A DNA stretch of 64,000 bases, from assembly GCA_947650365.1 (NCBI GenBank), contig CANTAL010000136.1, positions 372,001 through 436,000 of the forward strand. Direction: 5' to 3'. Position numbers and translations under genes: made by a program. The notes beneath the pieces are model-generated. The model was not told where the DNA came from, did not search any database, and saw nothing but the letters and a program-made list of their open reading frames with translations. Below, one piece after another: positions 42,201 to 54,480 of the stretch (positions within the stretch are counted from its first letter, which is position 1; each line of letters opens with the position of its first letter). The stretch is from Chamaelirium japonicum (Eukaryota; Streptophyta; Magnoliopsida; Liliales; Melanthiaceae).

Positions 42201-45200
42201 TAATTCATTCGTACGATCTATTCTAATTCATTAGCACGATCCATTCTAATTCATTCGTACGATCCATTCTATTTGATTCGTAGGATCCATTCTTACTCAT
42301 TCATACGATCCATTCTTATTCATTCGCACGAATGTATCCATTCTAATTCATTCGTACGATCCATTTTAATTAATTTGCACGATCCATTCTAATTCATTCA
42401 TACGATCCATTTTAATTCGTTCGTAAGATCCATTCTAATTCATTCGCACAATCTATTATAATTCATTCGTACGATCCATTCTAATTCATTAGGACGATCC
42501 ATTCTAATTCATTCGTACGATCCATTCTAATTCATTCGCACGATTCATTCTAATTCATTCGTACGATCCATTCTAATTCATTCGTACGATCCATTCTAAT
42601 TCATTCGCACGATCCATTCTAATTCATTCGTACGATCTATTCTAATTCATTTGTACGATATATTCTAATTTATTCGTATGATCCATTCTAATTCATTCAT
42701 ACGATCCATTCTAATTCATTCGCACGAATGTATCCATTGTAATTCATTCGTACGATCCACCCTAATTCCTTCGTATGATCCATTCTAATTCATTCACACG
42801 AATGTATCCATTCTAATTCATTTGTACGATCCATTCGAATTCATTCATACGATCTATTCTAATTCATTCATACGATCCATTCTAATTCATTCGCACGAAT
42901 GTACCCATTCTAATTCATTCGTATGATCTATTCTAATTCATTCGCATAATCTATTCTAATTCATTCGTACGATCCATTCTAATTCATTCGCACGATCCAT
43001 TCTAATTCATTTGCACGATCCATTCTTATTCATTCATAAATTCATTCTAATTCTTTTGCACGAATGTATCCATACTAATTCCTTCGTACGATCCATTCTA
43101 ATTCCTTCGTACGATCCATTCTAATTCCTTCGTACGATCCATTCTATTTCATTCGTATGATCCATTCTTATTCCTTTGTACGATCCATTCTATTCATTCT
43201 TATGAATTTATCCTTTCTAATTCATACGTACGATCCATTCTAATTCATTCATATGATCCAATCTAATTCATTCATACGATCCATTCTAATTCATTCGCAC
43301 GAATGTATCTATTCTAATTCATTCGTACGGTCCATTATAATTCATTCGCACTATCTTTGCTAATTCATTCGTACGATCCATTCTAATTCATTAGCACGAT
43401 CCATTCTAATTCATTCGAAAGATCCATTCTATTTCATTCGTACGATCCATTCTTACTCATTCATACGATCCATTCTAATTCATTCGCACGAATGTATCCA
43501 TTCTAATTCATTCGTACGATCCATTCAAATTCATTCACACGATCCATTCTAATTCATTCATACGATCCATTCTAATTCATTCGTACGATCCATTCTAATT
43601 CATTCGCACAATCTATTCTAATTCATTCGTACGATCCATTCTAATTCGTTATCACGATCCATTCTAATTCATTCATACGATCCATTCTATTTCATTCGTA
43701 CGATCCATTCTTACTCATTCGTAAGATCCATTCTAATTCATTCGCACGAATGTATCTATTCTAATTCATTCATATGATCTATTCTAATTCATTTGCATGA
43801 TCTATTCTAATTCATTCATACGATCCGTTCTAATTCATTTGTACGATCCATTCTAATTCATTCGCACGATCCATTCTAATTCATTCATATGATCCATTCT
43901 AATTCATTCATACAATTCATTCTAATTCTTTCGCACGAATGTTTCCATTCTAATTCATTCGTTCGATCCACCCTAATTCCTTCGTATGATCCATTCTAAT
44001 TCATTCGAACGAATGTATCCATTCTAATTCATTCGTACGATCCATTCGAATTCATTCATACAATCCATTGTAATTCCTTCATACGATCCATTCTAATTCA
44101 TTCGCACGAATGTATCCATTCTAATTCATTCGTACGATCCATTCTAATTCATTCGCACAATCTATTCTAATTCATTCGTACGATCCATTCTAATTCATTC
44201 GCACGATCCATTCTAATTCATTTGCACGATCCAATCTAATTCATTTATACAATCCATTCTAATTCTTTTGCACAAATGTATCCATTCTAATTCATTCATA
44301 CGATCCATTCTAATTCCTTCGTATGATCCATTATAATTCCATCGTACGATCCATTCTAATTCCTTCGTACGATCTATTCTATTTCATTCGTATGATCCAT
44401 TCTAATTTCTTCGTACGATCCATTCTAATTCATTCCCATGAATGTATCCATTCTAATTCATACATACGATCCATTCTAATTCATTCATACGATCCAATCT
44501 AATTCATTCATAAGATCTATTCTAATTCATTCGAACGAATGTATCCATTCTAATTTATTCGTACGATCCATTCTAATTCATTCGCACAATCTATTCTAAT
44601 TCATTCGCACGATCCATTCTAATTCATTCATACGATCCATTCTAATTCATTCGTAAGATCCATTCTAATTCATTCGCACGATCCATTCTAATTCATTCAT
44701 ACGATCCATTCTAATTCATTCACACGAATGTATCCATTCTAATTTATTCGTCCGATCCATTCTAATTCATTCGCACAATCTATTCTAATTCATTCGTACG
44801 ATCTATTCTAATTCATTAGCACGATCCATTCTAATTAATTCGTACGATCCATTCTATTTCAATCGTACGATCCATTCTTACTCATTCGTACGATCGATTC
44901 TAATTCATTTGCACGAATGTATCTATTCTAATTCATTCGTACGATCCATTCTAATTCATTCGCACGATCCATTCTAATTTATTCATACAATCCATTCTAA
45001 TTCATTCGTACGATCCATTCTAATTCATTCGCACAATCTATTCTAATTTATTCGTACGATCTATTCTAGTTCATTAGCACGATCCATTCTAATTCATTCG
45101 TACGATCCATTCTATTTCATTCGTACGATCCATTCTTACTCATTCGTACGATCCATTCTAATTCATTCGCACGAATGTATCCATTCTAATTCATTCGTAC

Positions 45201-46229
45201 GTTCCATTCTAATTCATTCGCACGATCCATTAGAATTCATTCATACGATCCATTCTAATTCATTCGTACTATCCATTCTAATTCATTCACACGATCCATT
45301 CTAATTCATTCATACGATCCATTCTAATTCATTCATACAATCCATTCTAATTCTTTCGCACGAATTTATCCATTTTAATTCTTTCGTACGATCCACCCAA
45401 ATTCCTTCGTATGATCCATTCTAATTCATTCGCACGAATGTATCCATTCTAATTCATTCGTACGATCCATTCGAATTCATTCATACGATCAATTCTAATT
45501 CATTCATACGATCCATTCTAATTCATTCGCACGAATGTATCCATTCTAATTCATTCGTACGATCCATTCTAATTTATTCGCACAATCGATTCTAATTCAT
45601 TCGTATGATCCATTCAAATTCATTCGCACGATCCATTCTAATTCATTTGGACGATCTATTCTAATTCATTCATACAATCCATTCTAATTCTTTTGCACGA
45701 ATGTATCCATTCTAATTCATTCGTACGATCCATTCTAATTCCTTCGTACAATCCATTCTAATTCTTTCGTACGATCCATTCTAATTTCTTCGTACGATCC
45801 ATTCTAATTCATTCCCATGAATGTATCCATTCTAATTCATACGTACGATCCATTCTAATTCATTCATACGATCCAATCTAATTCATTCATACGATCCATT
45901 CTAATTCATTCGCACGAATGTATCCATTCTAATTCATTCGTACGATCCATTGTAATTCATTCGCACAATCTATTCTAATTCATTCGTACGATCCATTCTA
46001 ATTCATTTGCACGATCAATTCTAATTCATTTGCACCATCCATTCTAATTCATTCATAAAATCCATTCTAATTCTTTTGCATGAATGTATCCATTCTAATT
46101 CATTCGTACGATCCATTCTAATTCCTTCGTACGATCCATTCTAATTCCATCATACGATCCATTCTAATTCCTTCGTATGATCCATTCTATTTTATTCATA
46201 TGATCCATTCTAATTCCTTCATACGATCC

Positions 46230-48040
46230 ATTCTAATTCATTCCCATGAATGTATCCATTCTAATTCATACGTACGATCCATTCTAATTCATTCATACGA
46301 TCCAATCTAATTCATTCACACGATCCATTCTAATTCATTCGCACGAAGGTATCCATTCTAATTCATTCGTACGATCCATTCTAATTCATTCGCACAATCT
46401 ATTCTAATTCATTCGTACGATCCATTCTAATTCATTAGCACGATCAATTCTAATTCATTCGTATGATCCATTCTATTTCATTCGTACGATCTATTCTTAC
46501 TTATTCGTACGATCCATTCTAATTCATTCGCAAGAATTTATCCATTCTAATTCATTCGTACGATCCATTCTAATTCATTCGCATGATCCATTCTAATTCA
46601 TTCATACGATCCATTCTAATTCATTCGTACGATCCATTCTAATTCATTCGCACGATCCATTCTAATTCATTCATACGATCCATTCTAATTCATTCATACA
46701 ATCCATTCTAATTCTTTCGCACGAATGTATCCATTCTAATTCATTCGTACGATCCACCCTAATTCCTTCGTATGATCCATTCTAATTCATTCGCACGAAT
46801 ATATCTATTCTAATTCATTCGTACGATCCATTCGAATTCATTCATACGATCCATTCTAATTCATTCATACGATCCATTCTAATTCATTCGCACGAATGTA
46901 TCCATTCTAATTCATTCGTATGATCCATTCTAATTAATTCGCACAATCTATTCTAATTTATTCGTACGATCCATTCTAATTCATTCGCACGATCCATTCT
47001 AATTAATTTGTACGATCCATTCTAATTCATTCATACAATTCATTCTAATTCTTTTGCACGAATGTATCCATTCTAATTCATTCATACGATCCATTCGAAT
47101 TCCTTCGTACTGTCCATTCTAATTCCTTCGTACGATCCATTCTAATTCATTCCCATGAATGTATCCATTCTAATTCATACGTACGATCCATTCTAATTCA
47201 TTCATACGATCCAATCTAATTCATTCACACGATCCATTCTAATTCATTCGCACGAAGGTATCCATTCTAATTCATTCGCACAATCTATTCTAATTCATTC
47301 GTACGATCCATTCTAATTCATTAGCACGATCAATTCTAATTCATTCGTATGATCCATTCTATTTCATTCGTACGATCTATTCTTACTTATTCGTACGATC
47401 CATTCTAATTCATTCGCAAGAATTTATCCATTCTAATTCATTCGTACGATCTATTCTAATTCATTCGCATGATCCATTCTAATTCATTCATACGATCCAT
47501 TCTAATTCATTCGTACGATCCATTCTAATTCATTCGCACGATCCATTCTAATTCATTCATACGATCCATTCTAATTCATTCATACAATCTATTCTAATTC
47601 TTTCGCACGAATGTATCCATTCTGATTCATTCGTACGATCCACCCTAATTCCTTCGTATGATCCATTCTAATTCATTCGCACGAATATATCTATTCTAAT
47701 TCATTCGTACGATCCATTCGAATTCATTCATACGATCCATTCTAATTCATTCATACGATCCATTCTAATTCATTCGCACGAATGTATCCATTCTAATTCA
47801 TTCGTATGATCCATTCTAATTAATTCGCACAATCTATTCTAATTTATTCGTACGATCCATTCTAATTCATTCGCACGATCCATTCTAATTAATTTGTACG
47901 ATCCATTCTAATTCATTCATACAATTCATTCTAATTCTTTTGCACGAATGTATCCATTCTAATTCATTCATACGATCCATTCTAATTCCTTCGTACTGTC
48001 CATTCTAATTCCTTCGTATGATCCATTCTAATTCATTCCC
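46230..48040 (+). repeat. 909/886-bp tandem duplication in satellite
   Basis: Two adjacent units share unusual variants: CGAAGGTATCC at 46,343 and 47,252, GCAAGAATTTATCC at 46,530 and 47,416, and TACTGTCC at 47,108 and 47,994. The offset is 909 at the first marker and 886 at the next two. The second unit lacks exactly one 23-bp monomer just after the first marker. Confidence 0.88.
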
Positions 48041-51000
48041 ATGAATGTATCCATTCTAATTCATACGTACGATCTATTCTAATTTATTCGTAGGATCCAA
48101 TCTAATTCATTCATTCGATCCATTCTATTTCATTCGTACGAATGTATCCATTCTAATTTATTCGTACGATCCATTCTAATTCATTTGCACAATCTATTCT
48201 AATTTATTCGTACGATCCATTCTAATTCATTAGCACGATCCATTCTAATTCATTCGTACGACCCATTCTATTTCATTCGTACGATCCATTCTTAAACATT
48301 CGTACGATCCATTCTAATTCATTCGCACAAATGTATCCATTCTAATTCATTCGCACGATCCATTCTAATTCATTCGCACGATCCATTCTAATCCATTCGT
48401 ACGATCCATTCTAATTCATTCGCACAATTTATTCTAATTCATTCGTACGATCCATTATAATTCGTTAGCACGATCCATTCTAATTCATTCGTACGATCCA
48501 TTCTATTTCATTCGTACGATCCATTCTTACTCATTCGTACGATCCATTCTTACTCATTCGCACGAATGTATCCATTCTAATTCATTCGTATGATCCATTC
48601 TAATTCATTTGCATGATCTATTCTAATTCATTCATACGATCCATTCTAATTCATTCGTACGATCCATTCTAATTCATTTGCACGATCCATTCTAATTCAT
48701 TCATATGATCTATTCTAATTCATTCGTACAATCCATTCTAATTCTTTCGCACGAATGTATCCATTCTAATTCATTCGTACGATCCACCCTAATTCCTTCG
48801 TATTATCCATTCTAATTCATTCGAACGAATGTATCCATTCTAATTCATTCATACGATCCATTCAAATTCATTCATACGATCCATTCTAATTCATTCATAC
48901 GATCTATTCTAATTCATTCGCACGAATGTATCCATTCTAATTCATTCGTACGATCCATTCTAATTCATTCGCACAATCTATTCTAATTCATTCGTACGAT
49001 CCATTCTAATTCATTCGCACGATCCATTCTAATTCATTTGCACGATCCATTCTAATTCATTCATACAATCCATTCTAATTATTTTGTACAAATGTTTCCA
49101 TTCTAATTCATTCGTACGATCCATTCTAATTCCTTCGTACGATCCATTATAATTCCTTCGTACGATCCATTCTAATTCCTTCGTACGATCCATTCTATTT
49201 CATTCGTATGATCCATTCTAATTCCTTCGTACGATCCTTTCTAATTCATTCCCATGAATGTATCCATTCTAATTCATACGTACGATCCATTCTAATTCAT
49301 TCATACGATCCAATCTAATACATTCATAAGATCCATTCTAATTTATTCGCACGAATGTATCCATTCTAATTCATTCGTACGATCCATTCTAATTCATTCG
49401 CATAATCTATTCTAATTCATTCGTACGATCCATTCTAATTCATTAGCACGATCCATTCTAATTCTTTCGTACGATCCATTCTATTTCATTCGTACGATCC
49501 ATTCTTACTCATTCGTACGATCCATTCTAATTCATTCGCACGAATGTATCCTTTCTAATTCATTCATACGACCCATTCTAATTCATTCGCATGATCCATT
49601 CTAATTCATTCATACGATCCATTCTAATTCATTCGTACGATCCATTCTAATTCATTCGCACGATCCATTCTAATTCATTCATACAATCCATTCTAATTAA
49701 TTCATACGATCCATTCTAATTCATTCACACAAATCTATCCATTCTAATTCATTCGTACGATCCATTCTAATTCATTCCCACAATCTATTCAAATTCATTC
49801 GTACGATCTATTCTAATTCATTAGCACGATCCATTCTAATTCATTCGTACAATCCATTCTGTTTCAATCGTACGATCCATACTTACTCATTCGTACGATC
49901 CATTCTAATTCATTCGCACGAATGTATCTATTCTAATTCATTCGTACGATCCATTCTAATTCATTCGCACGATCCATTCTAATTCGTTCATACGATCCAT
50001 TCTAATTCATTCGTACGATCCATTCTAATTCATTCGCACAATCTATTCTGATTTATTCATACGAACCATTCTAATTCATTAGCACGATCCATTCTAATTC
50101 ATTCGTACGATCCATTCTATTTCATTCGTACGATCCATTCTTACTCATTCGTATGATCCATTCTAATTCATTCGCACGATCCATTCTAATTCATTCGTAC
50201 GATCCATTCTAATTCATTCGTACGATCCATTCTAATTCATTCGCACGATCCATTCTAATTCATTCATACGATCCATTCTAATTCATTCATACAATCCGTT
50301 CTAATACTTTCGCACGAATGTATCCATTCTAATTCATTCGTACAATCCATTCTAATTCCTTCGTATGATCCATTCTAATTCATTCACACGAATGTATCCA
50401 TTCTAATTCAATCGTACGATCCATTCGAATTTATTCATACGATCCATTCTAATTCATTCATACGATTCATTCTAATTCATTCGCACGAATGTATCCATTC
50501 TAATTCATTTGTACGATCCATTCTAATTCATTCGTACGATCCATTCTAATTCATTCGCACGATCCATTCTAATTCATCCATACGATCCATTCTAATTCAT
50601 TCATACAATCCATTCTAATTCTTTCGCACGAATGTATCCATTCTAATTCATTCGTACGATCCACCCTAATTCCTTCGTATGATCCATTCTAATTCATTCG
50701 CACGAATGTATCTATTCTAATTCATTCGTACGATCCATTCGAATTCATTCATACGATCCATTCTAATTCATTGATACGATCTATTCTAATTCATTCGCAC
50801 GAATGTATCCATTCTAATTCATTCATATGATCCATTCTAATTCATTCGCACAATCTATTCTAATTCATTCGTACGATCCATTCTAATTTATTCGCACGAT
50901 CCATTCTAATTAATTTGTACGATCCATTCTAATTCATTCATACAATTCATTCTAATTCTTTTCCACGAATGTATCCATTCTAATTCATTCATACGATCCA

Positions 51001-51680
51001 TTCTAATTCCTTCGTACGATCCATTCTAATTCCTTCGTACGATCCATTCTAATTCATTCCCATAAATGTATCCATTCTAATTCATACGTACGATCCATTC
51101 TAATTTATTCATACGATCCAATCTAATTCATTCATACAATCCATTCTAATTCATTCGCACGAATGTATCCATTCTAATTCATTCGTACGATCCATTCTAA
51201 TTCATTCGCACAATCTATTCTAATTCATTCGTACGATCCATTCTAATTCATTAGCACGATCCATTCTAATTCATTCGTACGACCCATTCTATTTCATTCG
51301 TACGATCCATTCTTACTCATTCGTACGATCCATTCTAATTCATTCGCACCAATATATCCATTCTAATTCATTCGCACGATCCATTCTAATTCATTCATAC
51401 GATCCATTCTAATTCATTCGTACGATCCATTCTAATTTATTCGCACAATCTATTCTAATTCATTCGTACGATCCATTCTAATTCGTTAGCATGATCTATT
51501 CTAATTCATTCGTACGATCCATTCTATTTTATTCATACGATCCATTCTTACTCATTCGTACGATCCATTCTAATTCATTCGCACGAATGTATTCATTCTA
51601 ATTCATTCGTATGATCCATTCTAATTCAGTTGCACGATCTATTCTAATTCATTCATACAATCCATTCTAATTTATTCGTA

Positions 51681-51685
51681 CGATC
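51681..51685. repeat. Presumed target-site duplication (left copy)
   Basis: CGATC, the last five satellite bases before the LTR. Ty3/gypsy integrases normally duplicate 5 bp. The matching copy would lie beyond the window end, so this is inferred. Confidence 0.5.
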
Positions 51686-51880
51686 TGTTTGGGGATATTT
51701 TTTGCTAGTCCGTGCGGTCTACCTGCAAGGCAAAGAAAAACGTAAGAACGGCTGGCTCCCTTAGGAGCACAGACCCTCCGACGCTCAAGTCAGTCTCAGG
51801 TGATCAATCGAGAGCTGTTGTAGACGAAAGTGGTAGGGAAAAGGATTTCCAACCTGTACTTCGGAGCCTGGGGGTGTGCA

Positions 51881-51888
51881 TTTATAGA
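51881..51888 (-). promoter_or_regulatory. LTR TATA box (3' LTR copy)
   Basis: TCTATAAA on the minus strand, about 200 bases from the LTR's inner transcription end. It is also present in the 5' LTR at 63,660-63,667. Transcription of the element would start about 30 bases further left (near 51,850), making most of the LTR U3. The start is inferred from spacing only. Confidence 0.65.
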
Positions 51889-52423
51889 CATTGGCGACCT
51901 ACCAGTGCCCAACACGTGGAGGTTCTTTCCGGTGCCTTCTAGGCCCCCCACGTTCTGGCACACATGGGTCTCTGTCAGTCCTTGGGACTTGGACTCCTGA
52001 CATTCTTCATCGCGTAGCTTGCCTGACGAAGTAGTGGGGGAGAGTATCTTTTTTGTTGCTGCCAGATGGCTATTTCGGGAATGTTCAAGTCCGGGAGGTC
52101 CCGAACCGACTCGGGCGGGCTTCCGTGGACTACAATCATCCACGTAGCTTCAGAGGGGTTTCGACACCTGGCAGCCTTTGTCACGAGTTGGGTTCTTAGG
52201 AGGGCAACCTCTTCGACAACGGGAGCGGCCTGACGATCTCTTTGAGTGCTCTACCGGTGTTTGTTGATGCCCTTCTAAGTTTTCTCTTTGGTCAAAGCTC
52301 CCGCACGAGCCTTGGGGCGGGTTCCAATGTGAGAGGGGGGCGAGGGCGTGCTCCCGCGCGAGTTCCTCATCCTTTGGATTCCTGGGGTCTATGAGATCCA
52401 TAGAAAGGGGCGAACTGATGGCG

Positions 52424-52912
52424 AGCTCCAGGGGCTGGGGCGAGCTCCGTTGCGAGCTGGGGGGCGAGCTCCTTGCGAGCTAGGAGGCGTGCTCCTCGCG
52501 AGCGGGGAGCGAGCTCCTTGCGAGCTAGGAGGCGTGCTCCTCGCGAGCAGGGAGCGAGCTCCTTGTGAGCTAGGGTAGCGAGCTCCTCGCGAGCTGGGGG
52601 GGGGGGGGGGGCGAGCTCCTTACGAGCTGGGGGGGCGAGCTCCTTACGAGCTGTGGGGCGAGCTACTCGCGGGCTGTTTGGAGCGAGCTCCTTGCGAGTT
52701 AGGCGAGCTCCCGGGTGAGCTGGGTGCGTGCTCACACAAGTGCCCATACAGCCCAATGTGGATCTCGCTCCCAGTTGAGATGAGTCGGCGAGCTGGTGGC
52801 GGGCTCCTCACGAGCGGGAGGGCGAGCTGCTCTTGGCGAGCTGGGGGGGGCGAGCCCTTTGGCGAGCTGGGGGGTGAGCTCTTGGTGAGCTGTGGGCGAG
52901 CTCCTTGAGATC
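52424..52912. repeat. GAGCTC-rich minisatellite in LTR U3
   Basis: A GC-rich tract of imperfect repeats built on GCGAGCTCCTTGCGAGCT. Three clear units start at 52,464, 52,509 and 52,554 (45 bp each) and alternate GAGCTCCTTGCGAGCT with GTGCTCCTCGCGAGC. An uninterrupted run of 16 G follows at 52,596-52,611. Apparent reading frames across it are by-products of the repeat. Confidence 0.85.
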
Positions 52913-52958
52913 CTCCTGTGTGATGTTCAAAATAAAGGGTTTTCGGCTACCCCCAACA

Positions 52959-52973
52959 TTACCCCCTCCTGAG
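52959..52973 (-). promoter_or_regulatory. Polypurine tract
   Basis: On the minus strand this reads CTCAGGAGGGGGTAA immediately before the LTR start TGTTGGGG. This is the expected site for priming plus-strand DNA synthesis of the element. The purine run is AGGAGGGGG with a short TAA before the LTR. Confidence 0.7.
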
Positions 52974-53547
52974 GGAGTGGCTGACGAGAGCGAGCCACTT
53001 GCTCAGGAGTTCTAACGAGCATACTATTTCGTGGCTTCCTCTCCTTACGATTTTAGCTTTGGTGGGCTTGGGACCAAGCTCCCATCCTTTGAAATGTGCC
53101 TGATATCAATGTCTGCCGCAACAATCGTTGGGCGGGCCGGGAGCTGTAGCCACGAGCGACCTCCCTCCGGTGCGAGCTTGCCACACGCGGACAGGGTCTA
53201 CTTCGGGCGAGCTGCGGGCACCTACCGCAGGCGATCTCGTGGCTTGGGCCTCGCACCAAAATCTCCGGCAGTCGTATCACCTTAAATGCGATACGAGACT
53301 CGAGATGGATACAATGAATCTCATCATGAGATCCCGATCGGCGCTCGCCACATGTCTCATTCTCATTCGCCTTTGTTTTTGTATGGAAATGACGGTGTCG
53401 GTGCCGGCGCAGCTTTTTTCCACGCGTGGTCCATGCGGCGCTTCGTGATTGGAGGAAGACGAGCTGTTGCTTCAACCACTGTCGTGTCGCTTCACTGGGC
53501 GCACTCGAGCATTAACTGTGGCCCGATTCACCTGCCTCTTACCCACC
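52974..53547. other. Spacer and upstream region of the antisense gene
   Basis: About 570 bases between the polypurine tract and the antisense gene's TATA box. Open frames here on both strands look accidental. An inverted CCAAT motif (ATTGG, 53,448-53,452) lies about 100 bases before the TATA box. I see no repeat and no recognisable protein. Confidence 0.5.
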
Positions 53548-53555
53548 TATAAATA
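53548..53555 (+). promoter_or_regulatory. TATA box of the antisense gene
   Basis: A consensus plant TATA box, TATAAATA, in CACCTATAAATAGGGG. A start site about 30 bases downstream (near 53,580) would give a leader of about 70 bases before the ATG at 53,650. With the intron further on, it suggests that the gene is transcribed from its own promoter, against the direction of gag-pol. Confidence 0.7.
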
Positions 53556-53649
53556 GGGGATGGGGGGCGATTTTTTACCGCTGCGTGAAAAACAGCTCTC
53601 CCTCCTCCTGCTTTTTTAGCTCGCAGCTCGCCAGCAACCTTTCGCTTTC

Positions 53650-54480
53650 ATGGCTTCTTCTGCTGCCGCTTCTTCTTCCGCTGCTGCTGCTGCTGCGTCC
53701 TCCCGAGAGGGGCCTCTCAATGTCGCCCCTATCTCGGTGCGAGCTCTGGGCTCAGGGGAAAAGGCTCCTCCGAAGGAGCCCGCCGTCGTCTGGCTTCATG
53801 ACATCGGGGGTGCGCCCATCCCCGAGAGTCTACGAACCGCGGTGGGCATCCCTCCGGAGCTCGCTATTCTTCCCCTCCCGAGCTCTGGGAGGCCGCTCTC
53901 TGGCACCGCGGTCTCCGTGGGGCAGATATGGTCAGGGCTCCGACTGCCCCTGAACCATCTGGCCAGTAAGCTCCTGGAGCTGGCGGGCTTATGCCCCGCC
54001 CAGCTTCCGGGAAACTCGTGGGGGATCCTTTACGGGCTTTCTCGAATCGAGGAAGCCCTAAACGTGAGGATCCCCCTGGCCTACCTCCTGAAGAAGTGGT
54101 TCCTCAAATCGGGACCCGTCTTCAGCAAGGTAGACTGTGGTCTATTCTACCTCACGGGTCGCCCCAGCGAGGTGCTACCGTTCTCCACCGTTGAGAACAA
54201 GGACCGGTACTGGAAGGAGTACCCATTCGTGATCGATGGCGAATGGCGAGGTCCTCGAGCCGGCATCCCCTCTCTTCCCGGCAGACCGCCTCTTCCTGTC
54301 TTCAAGGAGATCACGGAATACCGGGCCAAGGGGAAAAAGTGCATCGCCGTAGCCCGAGAGAAATCTCTCGACGAGGTGATACTGTACTTCCTCGGGGGAC
54401 GAACCCCCGAGAAGGTCCTTGCACCGGACTTTTCCTTCCTCTGGAATGATCTTCGGGCCGGAACCATCACCACCCGATAG
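53650..54480 (+). CDS. Antisense extra ORF of Tat element, N-terminal domain (276 aa)
   Basis: Codes for 276 residues and runs opposite to gag-pol. Residues 1-20 are a Ser/Ala run. A compact domain follows at about 60-190, containing GLRLPLNHLASKLLELAGL, a G-W-G motif, GLSRIEEALNV and WFLKSGPVFSKVDCGLFYL, and ending in a W-rich segment (RYWKEYPFVIDGEWRG). The pattern resembles the plant 'putative gypsy type transposon' family (Transposase_28), which in Tat elements is the extra ORF between pol and the 3' LTR; gene 23 of Grande is a known antisense case. Its biochemical role is unknown. The start is the first ATG after a TATA box 100 bases upstream. The frame ends in TAG (54,478-54,480), but the same frame continues with similar composition to 54,705, so this stop may be a mutation and the protein longer. 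Confidence 0.8.
   Translation: MASSAAASSSAAAAAASSREGPLNVAPISVRALGSGEKAPPKEPAVVWLHDIGGAPIPESLRTAVGIPPELAILPLPSSGRPLSGTAVSVGQIWSGLRLPLNHLASKLLELAGLCPAQLPGNSWGILYGLSRIEEALNVRIPLAYLLKKWFLKSGPVFSKVDCGLFYLTGRPSEVLPFSTVENKDRYWKEYPFVIDGEWRGPRAGIPSLPGRPPLPVFKEITEYRAKGKKCIAVAREKSLDEVILYFLGGRTPEKVLAPDFSFLWNDLRAGTITTR

Larger units (their letters stand above)
1..51685. repeat. 23-bp/28-bp satellite DNA array (whole)
   Basis: A continuous tandem array. The plus-orientation monomer is GATCCATTCTAATTC followed directly by ATTCGTAC (23 bp). A common longer form has GAATGTATCC in place of GATCC and is 28 bp. The array is AT-rich except for the hexamer CGTACG, where most monomer variants differ (CATACG, CGTATG, CGCACG, AGCACG, CGCACA). 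Variants come in a repeated order, so the array is organised in higher-order repeats. About one fifth of the array is inverted, in six blocks. Only two short non-satellite segments interrupt it. Its right end is cut by an LTR retrotransposon at 51,686; the left end lies outside the window. Long open frames inside it arise because the monomer lacks frequent stops, and they are not genes. I do not recognise this satellite as a named family. Confidence 0.97.
29928..51685 (+). repeat. Satellite block, plus orientation, longest
   Basis: Nearly 22 kb of plus-oriented satellite with no inversion, running into the retrotransposon. Higher-order structure is clearest here: a 3,343-bp tandem unit between about 35.6 and 42.2 kb and a 909/886-bp tandem pair at 46.2-48.0 kb. 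The marker CATTCCCATGAATG recurs every 0.4-3.3 kb throughout. Confidence 0.94.
51686..52958 (-). repeat. 3' LTR (1,273 bp)
   Basis: On the plus strand it begins TGTTTGGGGATA beside satellite DNA and ends CCCCCAACA at 52,958. On the element's strand it therefore starts TGTTGGGGG and ends CCCCAAACA, with near-symmetric ends and the usual TG...CA. Positions 51,686-52,221 align without gaps to 63,465-64,000, with about 22 differences in 536 (about 19 transitions). It holds a TATA box and, in its U3 half, GAGCTC-rich tandem repeats. The inner border is set by the TG/CA rule and the adjoining purine tract, not by comparison with the other LTR, which is cut off. Confidence 0.85.

Noticed and set aside
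1-51685. CRISPR-like or telomere-like array
   Set aside because: Monomers are directly adjacent with no unique spacers, and the unit does not resemble plant telomere repeat. Eukaryotic satellite explains it fully.
51712-52756. Short frames on both strands in the LTR
   Set aside because: The LTR is non-coding. The frames differ between the two LTR copies and partly result from the GAGCTC repeats.
52931-52936. AATAAA on the plus strand near the inner LTR border as a polyadenylation signal of the element
   Set aside because: It is on the wrong strand for gag-pol transcripts and lies upstream of the antisense gene. At most it could end read-through from the satellite.
53031-53552. Additional exon or gene upstream of 53,548
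   Set aside because: Several overlapping frames exist on both strands but none shows family motifs. The TATA box at 53,548 places the gene start downstream.
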